A stretch of DNA of 64,000 nt, taken from Halorussus caseinilyticus (lineage in GTDB: Archaea; Halobacteriota; Halobacteria; Halobacteriales; Haladaptataceae). The position numbers were made by a program, and so were the translations under genes. This document shows, one piece after another, positions 17,445-26,380 of the stretch (positions within the stretch are counted from its first letter, which is position 1; every line of letters starts with the position of its first letter). The stretch lies in contig NZ_CP119812.1 in assembly GCF_029338395.1 (NCBI RefSeq), positions 62,001-126,000 on the forward strand, in the 5' to 3' direction. The notes under the pieces were generated by a model. That model was not told where the DNA came from. It worked only from the letters and a program-made list of their open reading frames with translations, and made no database searches.

Positions 17445-19163
17445 ATGGCGTTCATTGGAATCAACCCCGGACTCACGCCGCTCGGGTTTCACGACCCGGC
17501 CGTCGTCGTAGTCCGAGGCGGCGAAGTCGTCTTCGGTGCCGAAGAAGAGCGGTTCAGCAGGGAGAAACACGCTCAGGGGTCGTTCCCGGCGGGTGCCCTC
17601 CGTGAGGCTACGACCTTCCTCGACGGCGGACTCGAAGACGTGGACGCGATAACCGTCCCGTGGGTGTTCGAGGAGATGGACTCGCTGTTCGACGGGCGAA
17701 TCAGGGGGAAGGGAAAGCGCGACTCCGCCGACGCAGTGGACGCGATGAACGTCGCGCACCGCAAGGTCCGGGAGGTGGTCGAGTGCATGACCGGAAAGCA
17801 AGAAGAGAAGATAGCGGACGCTATCAGGGAGACGTTGGGCGTCTCGTCGCTCCCGCCGGTTCGGTGCCACCGCCATCACCGGTCCCACGCCGCCAGCGCC
17901 TTCTACCCCTCCGGGTTCGACGAGGCGCTGGTCGTCACCATCGACAGCGCGGGCGAAGACGACTCGACGGTCGTCTGGCACGCCAGCGAGTCGGGTCTCG
18001 AAAAACTCCGGACCTACGACTTCCCGAACAGTCTCGGGTTCTTCTTCTCGGGGATAACCGAGTTCCTCGGCTACCGGTTCAACAACGGCGAGGGGAAGGT
18101 GATGGGTCTCGCGCCCTACGGCGACCGCAACGAGGAAATCGAGGAGACGCTCCGGTCGCTGGTCACGCCGGGCGTCGATTACGACGTGACGGAACTGACC
18201 CAGTACGGCCCGCGGGAGATGGAACACGTCCTCGGCGACCTGTTCGACCGCGACCCACTCGACAGGGGCGGCGAGTACGACGACTGGCATCAGGACCTCG
18301 CGTACGCCGCCCAGCAGTTCCTCGAAGAGACCGTCGAGGCAATCGTCCGGGAGTACCTACCGGAGGTTTCGACCGACAACGTGGCGCTGGCGGGCGGCGT
18401 CGCGCTCAACTGCAAGATGAACAAGCGGGTGATGGAGATGGACGAAGTGGACTCGGTTTTCGTCCAACCCGTCGCCAACGACCCCGGTTCGGCCCTCGGG
18501 TCCGCGCTACTGGAGTTCGAACCCGGTGAAGTCCCGCAGATGCGCAACGTCTACTGGGGACCGGAGTACTCCGGCGAGACGGTACGAGACGTTCTCGAAC
18601 GGAACAAACTCGACTACGATACGCCCGAAAACCTCTCCCGCGAAGTCGCCGAGGCCCTCGCGGACGGCCAACTCGTCGGGTGGTACCAGAACCGGATGGA
18701 GATGGGGCCGCGGGCGCTGGGCAACCGGAGCATTCTGGCCGACCCGCGGAGCAAGTCGTCGCTCGACAGGGTGAACGAGTACGTGAAACACCGCGAGGAG
18801 TGGCGGCCGTTCGCGCCGTCGATGCTGGCGGAGGCGGCCGACGACTACCTCGAAGGCGTCGATTCCGCGCCGTTCATGATAAAGACGTTCGACCCGGTGG
18901 ACGACCGGAAAGACGAAATCGAGGCGGTTCTGCACCCCGCCGACGACACGACCCGCCCGCAACTCGTCTACGAGGACCAGAACCCCGAGTACTACGACCT
19001 CATCTCGGCGTTCGAGGACCTGACCGGCGTCCCCGTCCTGTTGAACACGTCGTTCAACGACAACGGCGAACCAATCGTAAACCGGGTCGAAGAGGCGGTC
19101 CGGGCCTTCTACACGATGGGACTCGATATGCTCGTCCTCGACGACGTGGTGATTCGGAAGTAG
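17445..19163 (+). CDS. NodU/TobZ-type O-carbamoyltransferase
   Basis: A 572-residue enzyme that would transfer a carbamoyl group from carbamoyl phosphate to a hydroxyl via a carbamoyl-adenylate. Family marks are HRHHRSHAAS at 142-151 (metal-binding His cluster), LALAGGVALNCKMN in the ATP-binding domain, MEMGPRALGNRSILADPR near 418-433, and the C-terminal YrdC-like end VLLNTSFNDNGEPIV. Length is normal. In other organisms it modifies antibiotics, nodulation factors or surface sugars; here it is a single gene next to an exporter, with no biosynthetic genes beside it, so the acceptor is unknown. Confidence 0.88.
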   Translation: MAFIGINPGLTPLGFHDPAVVVVRGGEVVFGAEEERFSREKHAQGSFPAGALREATTFLDGGLEDVDAITVPWVFEEMDSLFDGRIRGKGKRDSADAVDAMNVAHRKVREVVECMTGKQEEKIADAIRETLGVSSLPPVRCHRHHRSHAASAFYPSGFDEALVVTIDSAGEDDSTVVWHASESGLEKLRTYDFPNSLGFFFSGITEFLGYRFNNGEGKVMGLAPYGDRNEEIEETLRSLVTPGVDYDVTELTQYGPREMEHVLGDLFDRDPLDRGGEYDDWHQDLAYAAQQFLEETVEAIVREYLPEVSTDNVALAGGVALNCKMNKRVMEMDEVDSVFVQPVANDPGSALGSALLEFEPGEVPQMRNVYWGPEYSGETVRDVLERNKLDYDTPENLSREVAEALADGQLVGWYQNRMEMGPRALGNRSILADPRSKSSLDRVNEYVKHREEWRPFAPSMLAEAADDYLEGVDSAPFMIKTFDPVDDRKDEIEAVLHPADDTTRPQLVYEDQNPEYYDLISAFEDLTGVPVLLNTSFNDNGEPIVNRVEEAVRAFYTMGLDMLVLDDVVIRK

Positions 19164-19228
19164 CTCCTCCGACCCAATTTCGTATATCCGCATATTATAC
19201 CGTTCGCTCCGATTTCGGGCGGAAGTTC

Positions 19229-19264
19229 GTCTGTGTTGGGTTTCCCGGAAAACCCAACACAGAC
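19229..19264. terminator. Perfect 15-bp hairpin downstream of the carbamoyltransferase
   Basis: Arms GTCTGTGTTGGGTTT (19229-19243) and its exact complement (19250-19264) enclose a 6-nt loop. It lies 66 bases past the carbamoyltransferase stop and could end or stabilise that transcript, or be a remnant insertion-sequence end. No T-tract follows. Confidence 0.4.
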
Positions 19265-19453
19265 ACGATTCCACACCAAGCCCATGAACAACCATTTTAA
19301 ATGGTACTTCGATATATGTATGCTGTAATCGCCGGTTCAGATGGGAATCGTAAATGAGCGAGTATTCTAGCTCTTCTCCCGAACAGAGTCTGGTTAACGC
19401 CTATACCGGAGTCCCGCAGAAAGATTTTGTTACTCGGTTGTCAATATCGAATC

Positions 19454-19911
19454 GTGAACCGCAGACGATTCCTCTTGTACTCTGGATCAATCGTCATGAC
19501 CCTGGGCGGGTGTCTCACTCAAGAACAAAGCGATACACCGGACAGGACATCGAAGCAAACGACCGCTCGCACGAAGCAAGATTCCGACCAAAGGCCAACC
19601 GAGACAATGCAACCGACTGGTCAGCACCTCGTATTCGTAAACATGGACGACAAACAACACACTATCCGAGTCACTGTCGATGCAACCGACGACAGCAATG
19701 TCTTTGACCGCACTGTGGACCTAGCCGCCGACGAGCGCCAAAGGTTCTTATTAGACATCGATAAATCAGGGAATATACAGTCTCAGTAACTATTGACGAA
19801 GACACGACAGAAACTACGTCAGTCAGTTTTGACGACTACGATATCGAAGAAGGCTCCGACGTTTTCATCGAAATCAACGACGGTCGTCCAAACATCTATT
19901 GGGAGGAATGA
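19454..19911 (+). pseudogene. Lipoprotein gene with a one-base frameshift
   Basis: The GTG at 19454 opens NRRRFLLYSGSIVMTLGGC, a twin-arginine-type signal ending in a lipobox Cys, followed by a Thr/Gln linker and a small beta domain (HLVFVNMDDKQHTIRVTVDA). The frame ends at 19789 after LDIDKSGNIQSQ, but the next frame continues EYTVSVTIDEDTTETTSVSF to a stop at 19909-19911. Adding one G to the GGG run at 19768-19770 restores SGEYTVSV. It was a secreted lipid-anchored protein of unknown role; base composition is lower in GC than its left neighbours. Confidence 0.6.
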
Positions 19912-20019
19912 CGGTCCCCGAGGGCAGGGTCAGAAAAAAGATAATATCGGGACACAGACCGTCGTTAGCCAATGGCTGTCCTGCGATGGCTCAGTGTAGG
20001 TTCGGCTAGGGTCTCCCGT

Positions 20020-20419
20020 CTAATTCCAAACGCTGGAGTAGTCGAGGTTCAGTTGGTCCTCAACGTAGTACATCGTGTTCCCTTGGCCGCCTTCGTGCCG
20101 TCGAAGCAATCAGCTCAGGCGTGGATGCCGATGATGTAGGCGTAACCGTCCTTGAACTCCCAGACCGGTGCACCGGAGTCACCGCCGTCAGTGCCGATTT
20201 TGTAGCCGACACGTGGGTCCGAACGATCAGGGTCGTGCCACATGATTTCGCCGCTGTTGCGTCCCGTCCGACGGCCCTGAAGTCAGATGTAACTGTCAAC
20301 TCCGCGAGTTTCTCGGGAGTCAGTCCAGCAACGGCACCGGACGAGACGCCAAGTGCCGCGAGGCTTTCCATGAACCGACGACCCATCTTTCGGAGATCGC
20401 GTGTCTCCTTCCCCGACAT
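20020..20419 (-). pseudogene. Decayed secreted chymotrypsin-like serine protease
   Basis: The start (MSGKETRDLRKMGRRFMESLAALGVSSGAVAG) looks like the haloarchaeal trypsin-like protease leader. After a frame change near 20250 the text becomes GEIMWHDPDRSDPRVGYKIGTDGGDSGAPVWEF and YAYIIGIHA, with the catalytic-Ser motif GDSGAPV intact. A TGA follows at 20115-20117, then DCFDGTKAAKG, another frame change, and NTMYYVEDQLNLDYSSVWN. The His/Asp part of the triad has been deleted, so it is not functional. Confidence 0.7.
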
Positions 20420-21076
20420 GCAGTTCGAGTGTCAATAAGGTATTAGGATGAATTTTTTATCTAATCTAAAAATTGTGAATTAGAGATGTTTTCGGATTAC
20501 TCGCTACTCACCGGAAGACTCTGATGACCCCAAACAAGCCAAAATCCCGGTCTTCTGCAGAAATGCTACCTGTACTACGCAGGCGAGTCTGCGGAGTTCG
20601 AAGCTACTGCCCCACGTTGCAACGACTTCCGTAACGGTAAGTCCGTATCGTCCGAACGATAGTCTACAAGTGGAATAACTCTGATGAGTATCGGTGTGTC
20701 AATGTGGACTTCTCGGGGGAATTCCGGTACTGTCTCAGAACGGGATGCTCGCCGGTGCCCGAGTGCAAAGCCCCGATACTCGCTATCGAAGGTCAGGCAT
20801 ACAAGCTCTACGACACGGCGAAGTGCCCACATTGTCGGTCCGCCACTCGCCCGTGCAGTACACCATGCCGAGACGAGTACTCATCAACTACTCGGACATG
20901 TTCTTCTGCAACGAGACGAACCTCGTTGGCTGTCCCAACTACGTTCGGCGCTCCGGAAAACCCTTGCAAGAACTCGCGTAGGCGTTCATCGAGAACATCC
21001 TGACGGCAATTCCGTAGAGTCTGAAATAGTCGCAAAGAACGTAGCGAAGCGGGAGGGGAACAAGAGCGAGAGGTGG
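20420..21076. other. Degenerate intergenic stretch with zinc-finger-like scraps
   Basis: No intact gene is supported. On the plus strand short protein-like pieces appear in different frames: YLYYAGESAEFEATAP near 20570, then FSGEFRYCLRTGCSP and AIEGQAYKLYDTAKCPHC (20704-20838), then MFFCNETNLVGCPNYV (20899-20946). The paired CxxC-like sites suggest the remains of a zinc-ribbon protein gene broken by several indels. Confidence is low because no family is recognised. Confidence 0.3.
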
Positions 21077-21538
21077 TTAGCGGTCGTAGCCCCACTCGCG
21101 GAGGAGGTTGGCGACTTCGGCGGCGTGGTTTTGGTAGACGATTTGGAGGGCGGCTTCGCGGGCGTCGGCTTTGTAGACGTTCGAGGCGTTCAGTCGGTCT
21201 TCGAGGTCGTCGATGAAGTCGTCTTCGAGGGCTTGAACGTGGTCCCGAAGGAAGAACGGCACTTGGTCGCGGCCCTCTTTCACTGTCTCGCGGCGGTAGT
21301 AGTACGGGAGTTGCGCGGGCGACTCATCGCCGGTCGCGGATGCAGTTGTCTCGCCGGTGTCCGTATCGGCAGTCGAAGCCGTCTCGGGCGTCGATTGGGA
21401 CCGCCCAGTGTCGGCCGAACTCGTCGTGTCGGCCGCGTCAGTCGTGTCGGTGGTGTCGGCCGCGTCAGTTGTCTCAGTCGTCGAACTGGGTTCTGGGGGG
21501 TCGTCGGCGAAGGGGTCGCCGCCGGTACCGTCTTTCAT
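21077..21538 (-). CDS. Small acidic partner protein of the ParA operon
   Basis: A 153-residue protein: an N-terminal low-complexity part of Thr/Ser/Asp (TTDAADTTDTTDAADTT, to ~70) and a compact helical C-terminus (LPYYYRRETVKEGRDQVPF, LREWGYDR). It overlaps the parA stop by four bases, so it is translationally coupled. In place and size it matches the DNA-binding or adaptor partner of plasmid ParA systems. I do not recognise a helix-turn-helix, and whether it binds the iterons at 22.4-22.8 kb is inference. Confidence 0.65.
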   Translation of the reverse strand: MKDGTGGDPFADDPPEPSSTTETTDAADTTDTTDAADTTSSADTGRSQSTPETASTADTDTGETTASATGDESPAQLPYYYRRETVKEGRDQVPFFLRDHVQALEDDFIDDLEDRLNASNVYKADAREAALQIVYQNHAAEVANLLREWGYDR

Positions 21539-22371
21539 AGGTCACCACGCTCTTCGAGGAAGTCGGCGAGTTCGCGGAGTTGGTCGAGCGTCTCGTGTTC
21601 GTAGTCGCGGAGGTCGCGGCCGTCGTCGTGGTCTTCGACGGCGAACGCGGAGCCTTGAATCGACCAGCACTTCTCGAAGAGCGACGAGCGTTTCCGGATG
21701 GTGACTGGGTTCGGATAGGGGAGGTTGTCGACTGTTTTGTGGATGGTTTGTTGGTCGTTGGTGCCTTCGTAGCGGTTGACGACGGCGGCGAGAACGCCGA
21801 CGTGGATGTCGAGTGTGTCTTCGATTCCGGCGACGACGGATTCGAGACCGTCGACGGATTCGCTTCCTTTGCCGGTTGGTTCGACGGGGATGGTGAGCGA
21901 CCGGGTTGCGTAGATGGCGTTGTAGAGGTGGGGGCCGACGGTCGCGGGCGGGTCAACGACGAGGATGTCGTAGGTGTCGGGGATGTCGTTCTTTGCGAGG
22001 ACGTGCTGGAGGCGGCCGAATTTGTTGAAGGGTTCGCCGAGGTCTTCGGCGGTTTGGGCGGCGCGGTCGAGTAGGGACCCGAGGTCTTCGAGACGGTTGT
22101 GGGAGGGGAGTACGTCGATGCCTTCGGTTGTGGTGAGGAGGTCGGTGAAGTCGCCTTTCGGTCGGTCGATGAGGTGGTGGACGAGGGTGTCGGCGTCGCT
22201 GTCGGCGCGGTCGTCGTCCACGCCGAGGAGGTGGGAGAGACTGCCGTCTTGGGGGTCGAGGTCGACGACGAGTACGTCGTGGTCGTTGTCGGCGTGGGCG
22301 CGGGCGAGGTTCGCCGAGAGGGTTGTTTTGCCGACGCCGCCTGCTTCGCTGTACACTGCGTATGTCAGCAT
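21535..22371 (-). CDS. parA: ParA/Soj-type partition ATPase
   Basis: A 278-residue deviant-Walker ATPase. The Walker A is SEAGGVGKTT (8-17) with the signature second Lys position occupied by the local E-A-G-G-V-G-K-T pattern; VVDLDPQDGS (35-44) and LVVDPPATVGP are the switch strands. ParA proteins position plasmids or chromosomes with a partner and a centromere. A GVGKTT-type family member can also be a MinD-like or Soj-like regulator, but the coupled partner gene and upstream repeat array indicate replicon partition. Confidence 0.85.
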   Translation of the reverse strand: MLTYAVYSEAGGVGKTTLSANLARAHADNDHDVLVVDLDPQDGSLSHLLGVDDDRADSDADTLVHHLIDRPKGDFTDLLTTTEGIDVLPSHNRLEDLGSLLDRAAQTAEDLGEPFNKFGRLQHVLAKNDIPDTYDILVVDPPATVGPHLYNAIYATRSLTIPVEPTGKGSESVDGLESVVAGIEDTLDIHVGVLAAVVNRYEGTNDQQTIHKTVDNLPYPNPVTIRKRSSLFEKCWSIQGSAFAVEDHDDGRDLRDYEHETLDQLRELADFLEERGDL

Positions 22372-22384
22372 ATAGGCGGGGTCT

Positions 22385-22790
22385 CACCCTATAGTTATAA
22401 AACTATACGTTGTAACTATACCATAGAAATATACTATACAGCTATATCCCATAGCTATACCACTAAACTATATCAGACAGCTATACTCAATAGCTATCTG
22501 CGGTGGGATACGGCTTGTGAGATTCGAAATACCGTAGAGCTATCCTCGACAGCTATTTCGTAGAGCTATTTCAGACAACTATTCCAGACAGCTATCCCTG
22601 ACAGCTATTTCAGACAGCTATTTCAGACAGCTATTTCAGACAGCTATTTCAGATAACTATTTCGTAGATCTATTACGCATAGCTATACTGTATAACTATA
22701 CTGTATAGCTATTTTGTCTAGTTATTTCGTGTAGTTAGTTTGGATAGCGATACGGGATAGCTGTTTAAGAGTGCTATCGCGTACAGCGAC
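22385..22790. repeat. About 14-bp iteron array upstream of parA, candidate centromere
   Basis: AGCTAT-type hexamers recur at ~14-bp spacing across 400 AT-rich bases between parA and orc1. The best stretch (22560-22660) has five near-identical units of CAGACAGCTATTT in a row; flanking copies vary (CATAGCTATAC, GTAGAGCTATC, ATAACTATAC). No coding sequence is present. Location beside parA suggests the site bound by the partner protein, and it may also autoregulate the parA promoter. Confidence 0.7.
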
Positions 22791-22867
22791 AGAGAAAACT
22801 ATCTCTCGGAGAGACACCGTTCTTCCGAAGTCATCTGTTCGAGAAGTCGCGGGAGAGAGAACGGTCG

Positions 22868-24142
22868 TCAGTCGGGGGAGAGGGTGGCATCGATGTCCGA
22901 GGAGAGGACGATTTCGTCCGACGACCGGACGACATCTTCGATACCTTCGTGGACGCCGACGTAATCAACGAGGTCGGCCATGGCGACCACGACGGTTTCG
23001 AGGTCGTGTTTGAGGTCGTGGTCGTGGTACTTCCCACCTGACAGTCCCTCGTTCTGTGGAGTGCGGGCGGTGATGCTGAGGTCCGCGAGTTCTTTCAGGA
23101 AGTCCCGGACGCGGCGCGCCGACCGTGGGTCGCTTCCGATATAGTGGCAGAGCGATTGGTAGCGGTCGTAGACCGTCGAGGAACTGACGGGTGTTTCGTC
23201 GTCGCCTTCGAACGTCGCCAGCGCGTACAAGGTGAGTTGTTGGTGTTCGGCGAGGTCGGCGATGCCGTCCATGACTTCTTCGCGTTCGAGTTTGTCGCGT
23301 GCTTTCTCGACGTGATGGTCGTGAACGTGGTCGGCGTCCGCGGCGCGCGCGATGTCGCCCGCTTCTCGGAGCAGGTCGAGGGCTTTCCGGGCGTCACCGG
23401 CGTCTTGTGCGCCGTACGCGGCACAGAGCGGGAGTACGTCGTCGGCGAGAGCGTCGTCGTGGAAGGCGGTGTCGGCGCGTTGCTGGAGTACGTCTTGGAG
23501 TTCGGGGGCGTCGTAGGGCGGGAACGAGATAGCTTTCTCGCAGAGCGACGACCGGACTTTCGCCGAGAGGTTGTCGCGGAACGAGAGGTCGTTGCTGATG
23601 CCGATGATGCCGACTTTCGCGTTCGTGATGTGTTCGTTGCTCCGGGCGCGCGGGATTTGGTAGAGGATAGAATCGTCGTCGCCGATGTTATCAACTTCGT
23701 CGAGGACGACGAGGATGGTGCCGCCGACGGCGTCGAGTTCGTCCCAGAGGTATTCGTAGACTTTGTATCCGGGGTGGCCGGTTTCGCTGATTTGGTCGCT
23801 TGGGTCGCGGAGTTCGTTGACGAGTTTCACGGCGATTTGGTAGCTTTTGCTGAGGTCTTCGCAGTTGAGGTAGATGACGGTGAGGTCTACGTCGTACTGG
23901 TCGGCGTCTCGTTGGAGGCGGTCGAGGAGGAATTTGGTGGCGGCGGTTTTTCCGACGCCGGTTTTGCCGTAGAGGAAGATGTTGGATGGGCGTTCGCCGT
24001 TGATGACGGGTTGGAGTGCTTCGTGGTATTGTTCGAGTTCGGTGTCGCGGCCGACGATTGTGTCGGGGGTGTAGTCTTCGAAGAGGGTGTCGCGGTTCTT
24101 GTAGAGGTCGTTGTCGGGGGTGAAGCTGATGTCGGGTGGCAT
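22868..24142 (-). CDS. orc1: Orc1/Cdc6 replication initiator
   Basis: A 424-residue AAA+ origin-binding protein that opens the replicon origin. Walker A is LYGKTGVGKTAATK (58-70), Walker B ILVVLDEVDN (143-152), sensor region GIIGISNDLSFRDNL, arginine region SSLCEKAISFPPYD, and a C-terminal winged helix (TVYDRYQSLCHYIGSDPRSARRV). All essential parts are intact, unlike the copy at 9.4 kb. Eight box-like repeats lie directly upstream of its start, the usual arrangement of a haloarchaeal origin. Confidence 0.92.
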   Translation of the reverse strand: MPPDISFTPDNDLYKNRDTLFEDYTPDTIVGRDTELEQYHEALQPVINGERPSNIFLYGKTGVGKTAATKFLLDRLQRDADQYDVDLTVIYLNCEDLSKSYQIAVKLVNELRDPSDQISETGHPGYKVYEYLWDELDAVGGTILVVLDEVDNIGDDDSILYQIPRARSNEHITNAKVGIIGISNDLSFRDNLSAKVRSSLCEKAISFPPYDAPELQDVLQQRADTAFHDDALADDVLPLCAAYGAQDAGDARKALDLLREAGDIARAADADHVHDHHVEKARDKLEREEVMDGIADLAEHQQLTLYALATFEGDDETPVSSSTVYDRYQSLCHYIGSDPRSARRVRDFLKELADLSITARTPQNEGLSGGKYHDHDLKHDLETVVVAMADLVDYVGVHEGIEDVVRSSDEIVLSSDIDATLSPD

Positions 24143-24145
24143 TGT

Positions 24146-24618
24146 GACGTTTCCAGTGTTGGTTACGGGGGTGGCGTTTCCAGTGCTTTCCGGACAGTGG
24201 CGTTTCCAGTGCTAGCGGTTTAATCGTTGCCCTCCGTCGAGATATTTCTCCACACCACCGCTTCCACTGCTACCACACCACCGTTTCCAGTGCTTTCTGA
24301 CACACCATCGTTTCCACTGCTTGGTTGAAGAGAACACGACGAATGGCGGAATCTCGGCAGGAACGGCGTCAGAAGACGGATTCTATGGCACGAGGCTGTC
24401 GAGTGAACAGTGAGAGACCACCGTTTCCAGTGCTTCCGGCGCTTCGACTGGACGCTCAGAAAATTCCCTCTTTAGTAGCATCAACCTTTATTAGAACAGA
24501 ACGTGAGTTAGTCCGTACTGGCGAATTTTCTACACAACAAACAGCCGTTATTAGTTTGGATTTTGATAGGTTCGCGGTGTCACCCACAGCAATACGAGAA
24601 AGCACTGGAAACGATGGT
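24146..24618. other. Replication origin with ORB-type repeats
   Basis: Seven direct copies of a box with consensus ACCACCGTTTCCAGTGCT begin near 24146, 24172, 24198, 24253, 24278, 24304 and 24418, and an inverted copy (AGCACTGGAAACGATGGT) lies at 24601-24618. Between the last direct and the inverted copy is an AT-rich run (24460-24560) suitable for unwinding. Inverted boxes around an AT-rich element next to orc1 are the classical haloarchaeal origin layout. No gene is supported here. Confidence 0.8.
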
Positions 24619-25319
24619 CTCTCTCTCCCCCCTTCCTTCTCTCCGAGTTTGACTCCCACGACTGTTTCACTCGGCACAGCTACTCTGGCTCCACAACTAC
24701 TCTGGCTCGTAGGAGTTCGTCGTGTCGAGCCAGTACACGTCGTCGGCGTCACGCTGATACACGGTAGCGAAAAGGACGAACCCGTTGAGGACGACACGCG
24801 GAACGTGTTGAGGTCGGCACGCGGCATCTATTCGCGTTCTCACGATGTTGGTTAGCCGGTTCGTCCGCGTTTTGTCCGAGACCGACGGGCGGCGACGTGG
24901 GCGTAGCTGGCGTCCCGGTCGGCGTCAAGGCCGGTCGCTCGCAGGTGCCGGTCGCTAACCAACAAGACGGGTCTCAGGTGGTGCTGTGTTGGTTCGTCGC
25001 GGTGGCCTGCTCGTCCAGTCCTGACTCTCACGATTCGGGGCGCGGTCTTGGTCGCTATACTGGCCGTGTTCTTCCCACGTCGGGTTTTGAAGCGACTCGG
25101 CCAGACAGGTGACTTCCGAGTTTCACTGTCGCCGTTCCAGACTTCGAGCATACTCGGCCGTTTCCGGGATAGCCGTGTCGAAGTCCGGCCCGAACCCGTC
25201 GCTAGAAACCACCTCATCGCTCTCCGGCCGTCTCACCCAGTTCCGTCCGACGCCATCTCGGAACTTCTACCACCCCAACCCCACAAAGCTGTGAGTTCCT
25301 CTTTTCGAGAACCCAAATC
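24619..25319. other. Intergenic stretch between origin and array A1
   Basis: No convincing gene. It contains a half-site TGTTGGTTAG at 24846-24855 and one full 42-bp inverted-end element at 24955-24996 (listed separately). The stretch just before A1 includes AACCCCACAAAGCTG near 25275, possibly a further decayed repeat. Confidence 0.4.
24955..24996. repeat. 42-bp inverted-end element, copy 1
   Basis: Begins CTAACCAACA and ends TGTTGGTTCG (one end is imperfect). In reverse orientation its centre reads CCTGAGACCCGTCT, nearly the same as copy 2. Confidence 0.7.
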
Positions 25320-25547
25320 ACTTCAACCCCACAAAGGTACATCTGGAACTTCGGGCATCAACGGCGTCATCGGCCCCGAACAGCACGCTTCAACCCCACA
25401 AGGGTACATCTGGAACGCGCGCTCTTGCCGCCGAACTGCCCGTCACCGAGGCTTCAACCCCACAAGGGTACATCTGGAACGGTCCAGACCGGGATTCTGT
25501 TCCTCCTGCTGTTCGACGCTTCAACCCCACAAGGGTACATCTGGAAC
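25320..25547 (-). CRISPR. CRISPR array A1, 4 repeats, 3 spacers
   Basis: 30-nt repeats at 25320, 25387, 25451 and 25518, spacers of 34-37 nt. In transcript orientation the repeat begins GTTCCAGATGTACCC, has the TTGTGGGG variant and ends GGTTGAAGC. The leftmost repeat is degenerate (one G missing, first base changed), marking the distal end; the leader is at 25548-25648, so it is transcribed on the minus strand. It shares its repeat variant with A4, 20 kb away. Confidence 0.9.
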
Positions 25548-25648
25548 CATGCCGGATTCTCCGGCGTGATAGGCTGTCGTAGCTGAATCCATACAAGTGT
25601 TTCCGTCGACCCTCAATTCCCCCTCTACCCCCGGGGGTCGACGGAAAC
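25548..25648 (-). promoter_or_regulatory. Leader of array A1
   Basis: The ~100-bp leader shared by A1-A4: next to the repeat CATGCCGGATT, ending in a GC palindrome (ACCCCCGGGGGT) flanked by GTCGAC-type sequence. This copy has the CTCC/GGCT/CTCTACC variants of A3 but the CATACAAGTG variant of A4. Confidence 0.8.
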
Positions 25649-25749
25649 GCGGAGTGACGGAATGGTTCTCTTGGTGAATGTCGGCGGACTGTCGCCGTGG
25701 GCGTCAACCGGACGCGGATACAGAGATTGGCCGTTCCGACCACGTTCTC

Positions 25750-26055
25750 CTACTCGTCTTCTAACTCGCTCGCGTCGAGTTCGCCAGCCAGATACGCACG
25801 GCCCTTCTCTGATATGCTATAGTATTGGCCCTCTTTTTCGAGTAGTCCTGCTTCAACGAGCTTCCGACAGCGTGTCCCGACGTAATCGTTGTTATAATCA
25901 ATATTCACCGCAATACAACCGGGTGAAAGTTGGAGTTCCTTATTGAGAGGGTCGAACTGGGAGCCAAGGACTGTTAGAATAAGGTCATCACCGGCAGTCA
26001 TCCATTCAACCTGCCGCCACATGATTTCCCAATCGATGGGGACGGGACATAACAC
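25750..26055 (-). CDS. PhiH1-like winged-helix repressor
   Basis: A 101-residue (or 90 from the ATG at 26022, which gives the family-like MWRQVEWMTAGDDLIL start) DNA-binding protein. It has DYNNDYVGTRCRKLVEAGLLEKEGQYYSISEKGRAYLAG, the recognition helix and wing of the haloarchaeal PhiH1-repressor type. Such proteins are common on haloarchaeal plasmids and viruses. A perfect palindrome at 26138-26151 in the divergent control region is its candidate operator. Confidence 0.75.
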   Translation of the reverse strand: MLCPVPIDWEIMWRQVEWMTAGDDLILTVLGSQFDPLNKELQLSPGCIAVNIDYNNDYVGTRCRKLVEAGLLEKEGQYYSISEKGRAYLAGELDASELEDE

Positions 26056-26380
26056 GTTTCCTTCACCGCTAAAACTACCTTTAGGCAGTTCTGAATACCT
26101 GCTAAAGCATATTTCTATGCTATGACGCCACTGAAAATATGCTTAAGCATAGTCAAGTTTATTAACTGCGAATGTGACGCCTGAAATAGGAACTACCGAA
26201 GGCGCTATACGTCGATTTAGACCCGAAGAACGACCGGTGATACAGCACCGGCCTTCGGTGGTTCCCACGGCAGAGAACCATGCTCGCCTACAGGGACGCG
26301 GGACTTGAATCTCCCGCACGGATAGCCGCGCGTATCGATTTCATGAACAACCTCGGAACTGAGCGCGGAGGTGCTGAAGA
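26056..26380. promoter_or_regulatory. Divergent region with palindromic operator and hairpins
   Basis: The palindrome TATGCTTAAGCATA (26138-26151), with similar half-sites TGCTAAAGCATA and CTATGCTATG just left, lies in an AT-rich promoter zone. Right of it, 26189-26203 pairs with 26251-26265 (15 bp, one G-T), enclosing CCGGTG/CACCGG; another hairpin GCGGGA/TCCCGC lies at 26298-26317. No ORF is supported, and a small structured RNA is possible. Confidence 0.5.

Noticed and set aside
24852-25217. 121-codon minus-strand ORF between the origin and array A1
   Set aside because: No acidic bias, no recognisable motif and no start context; it runs through the 42-bp element.
26298-26317. tRNA T-arm-like sequence near GACTTGAATC
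   Set aside because: Loop size and the 53-61 pair do not fit a tRNA, and no acceptor or anticodon arms are found; it is a simple hairpin.
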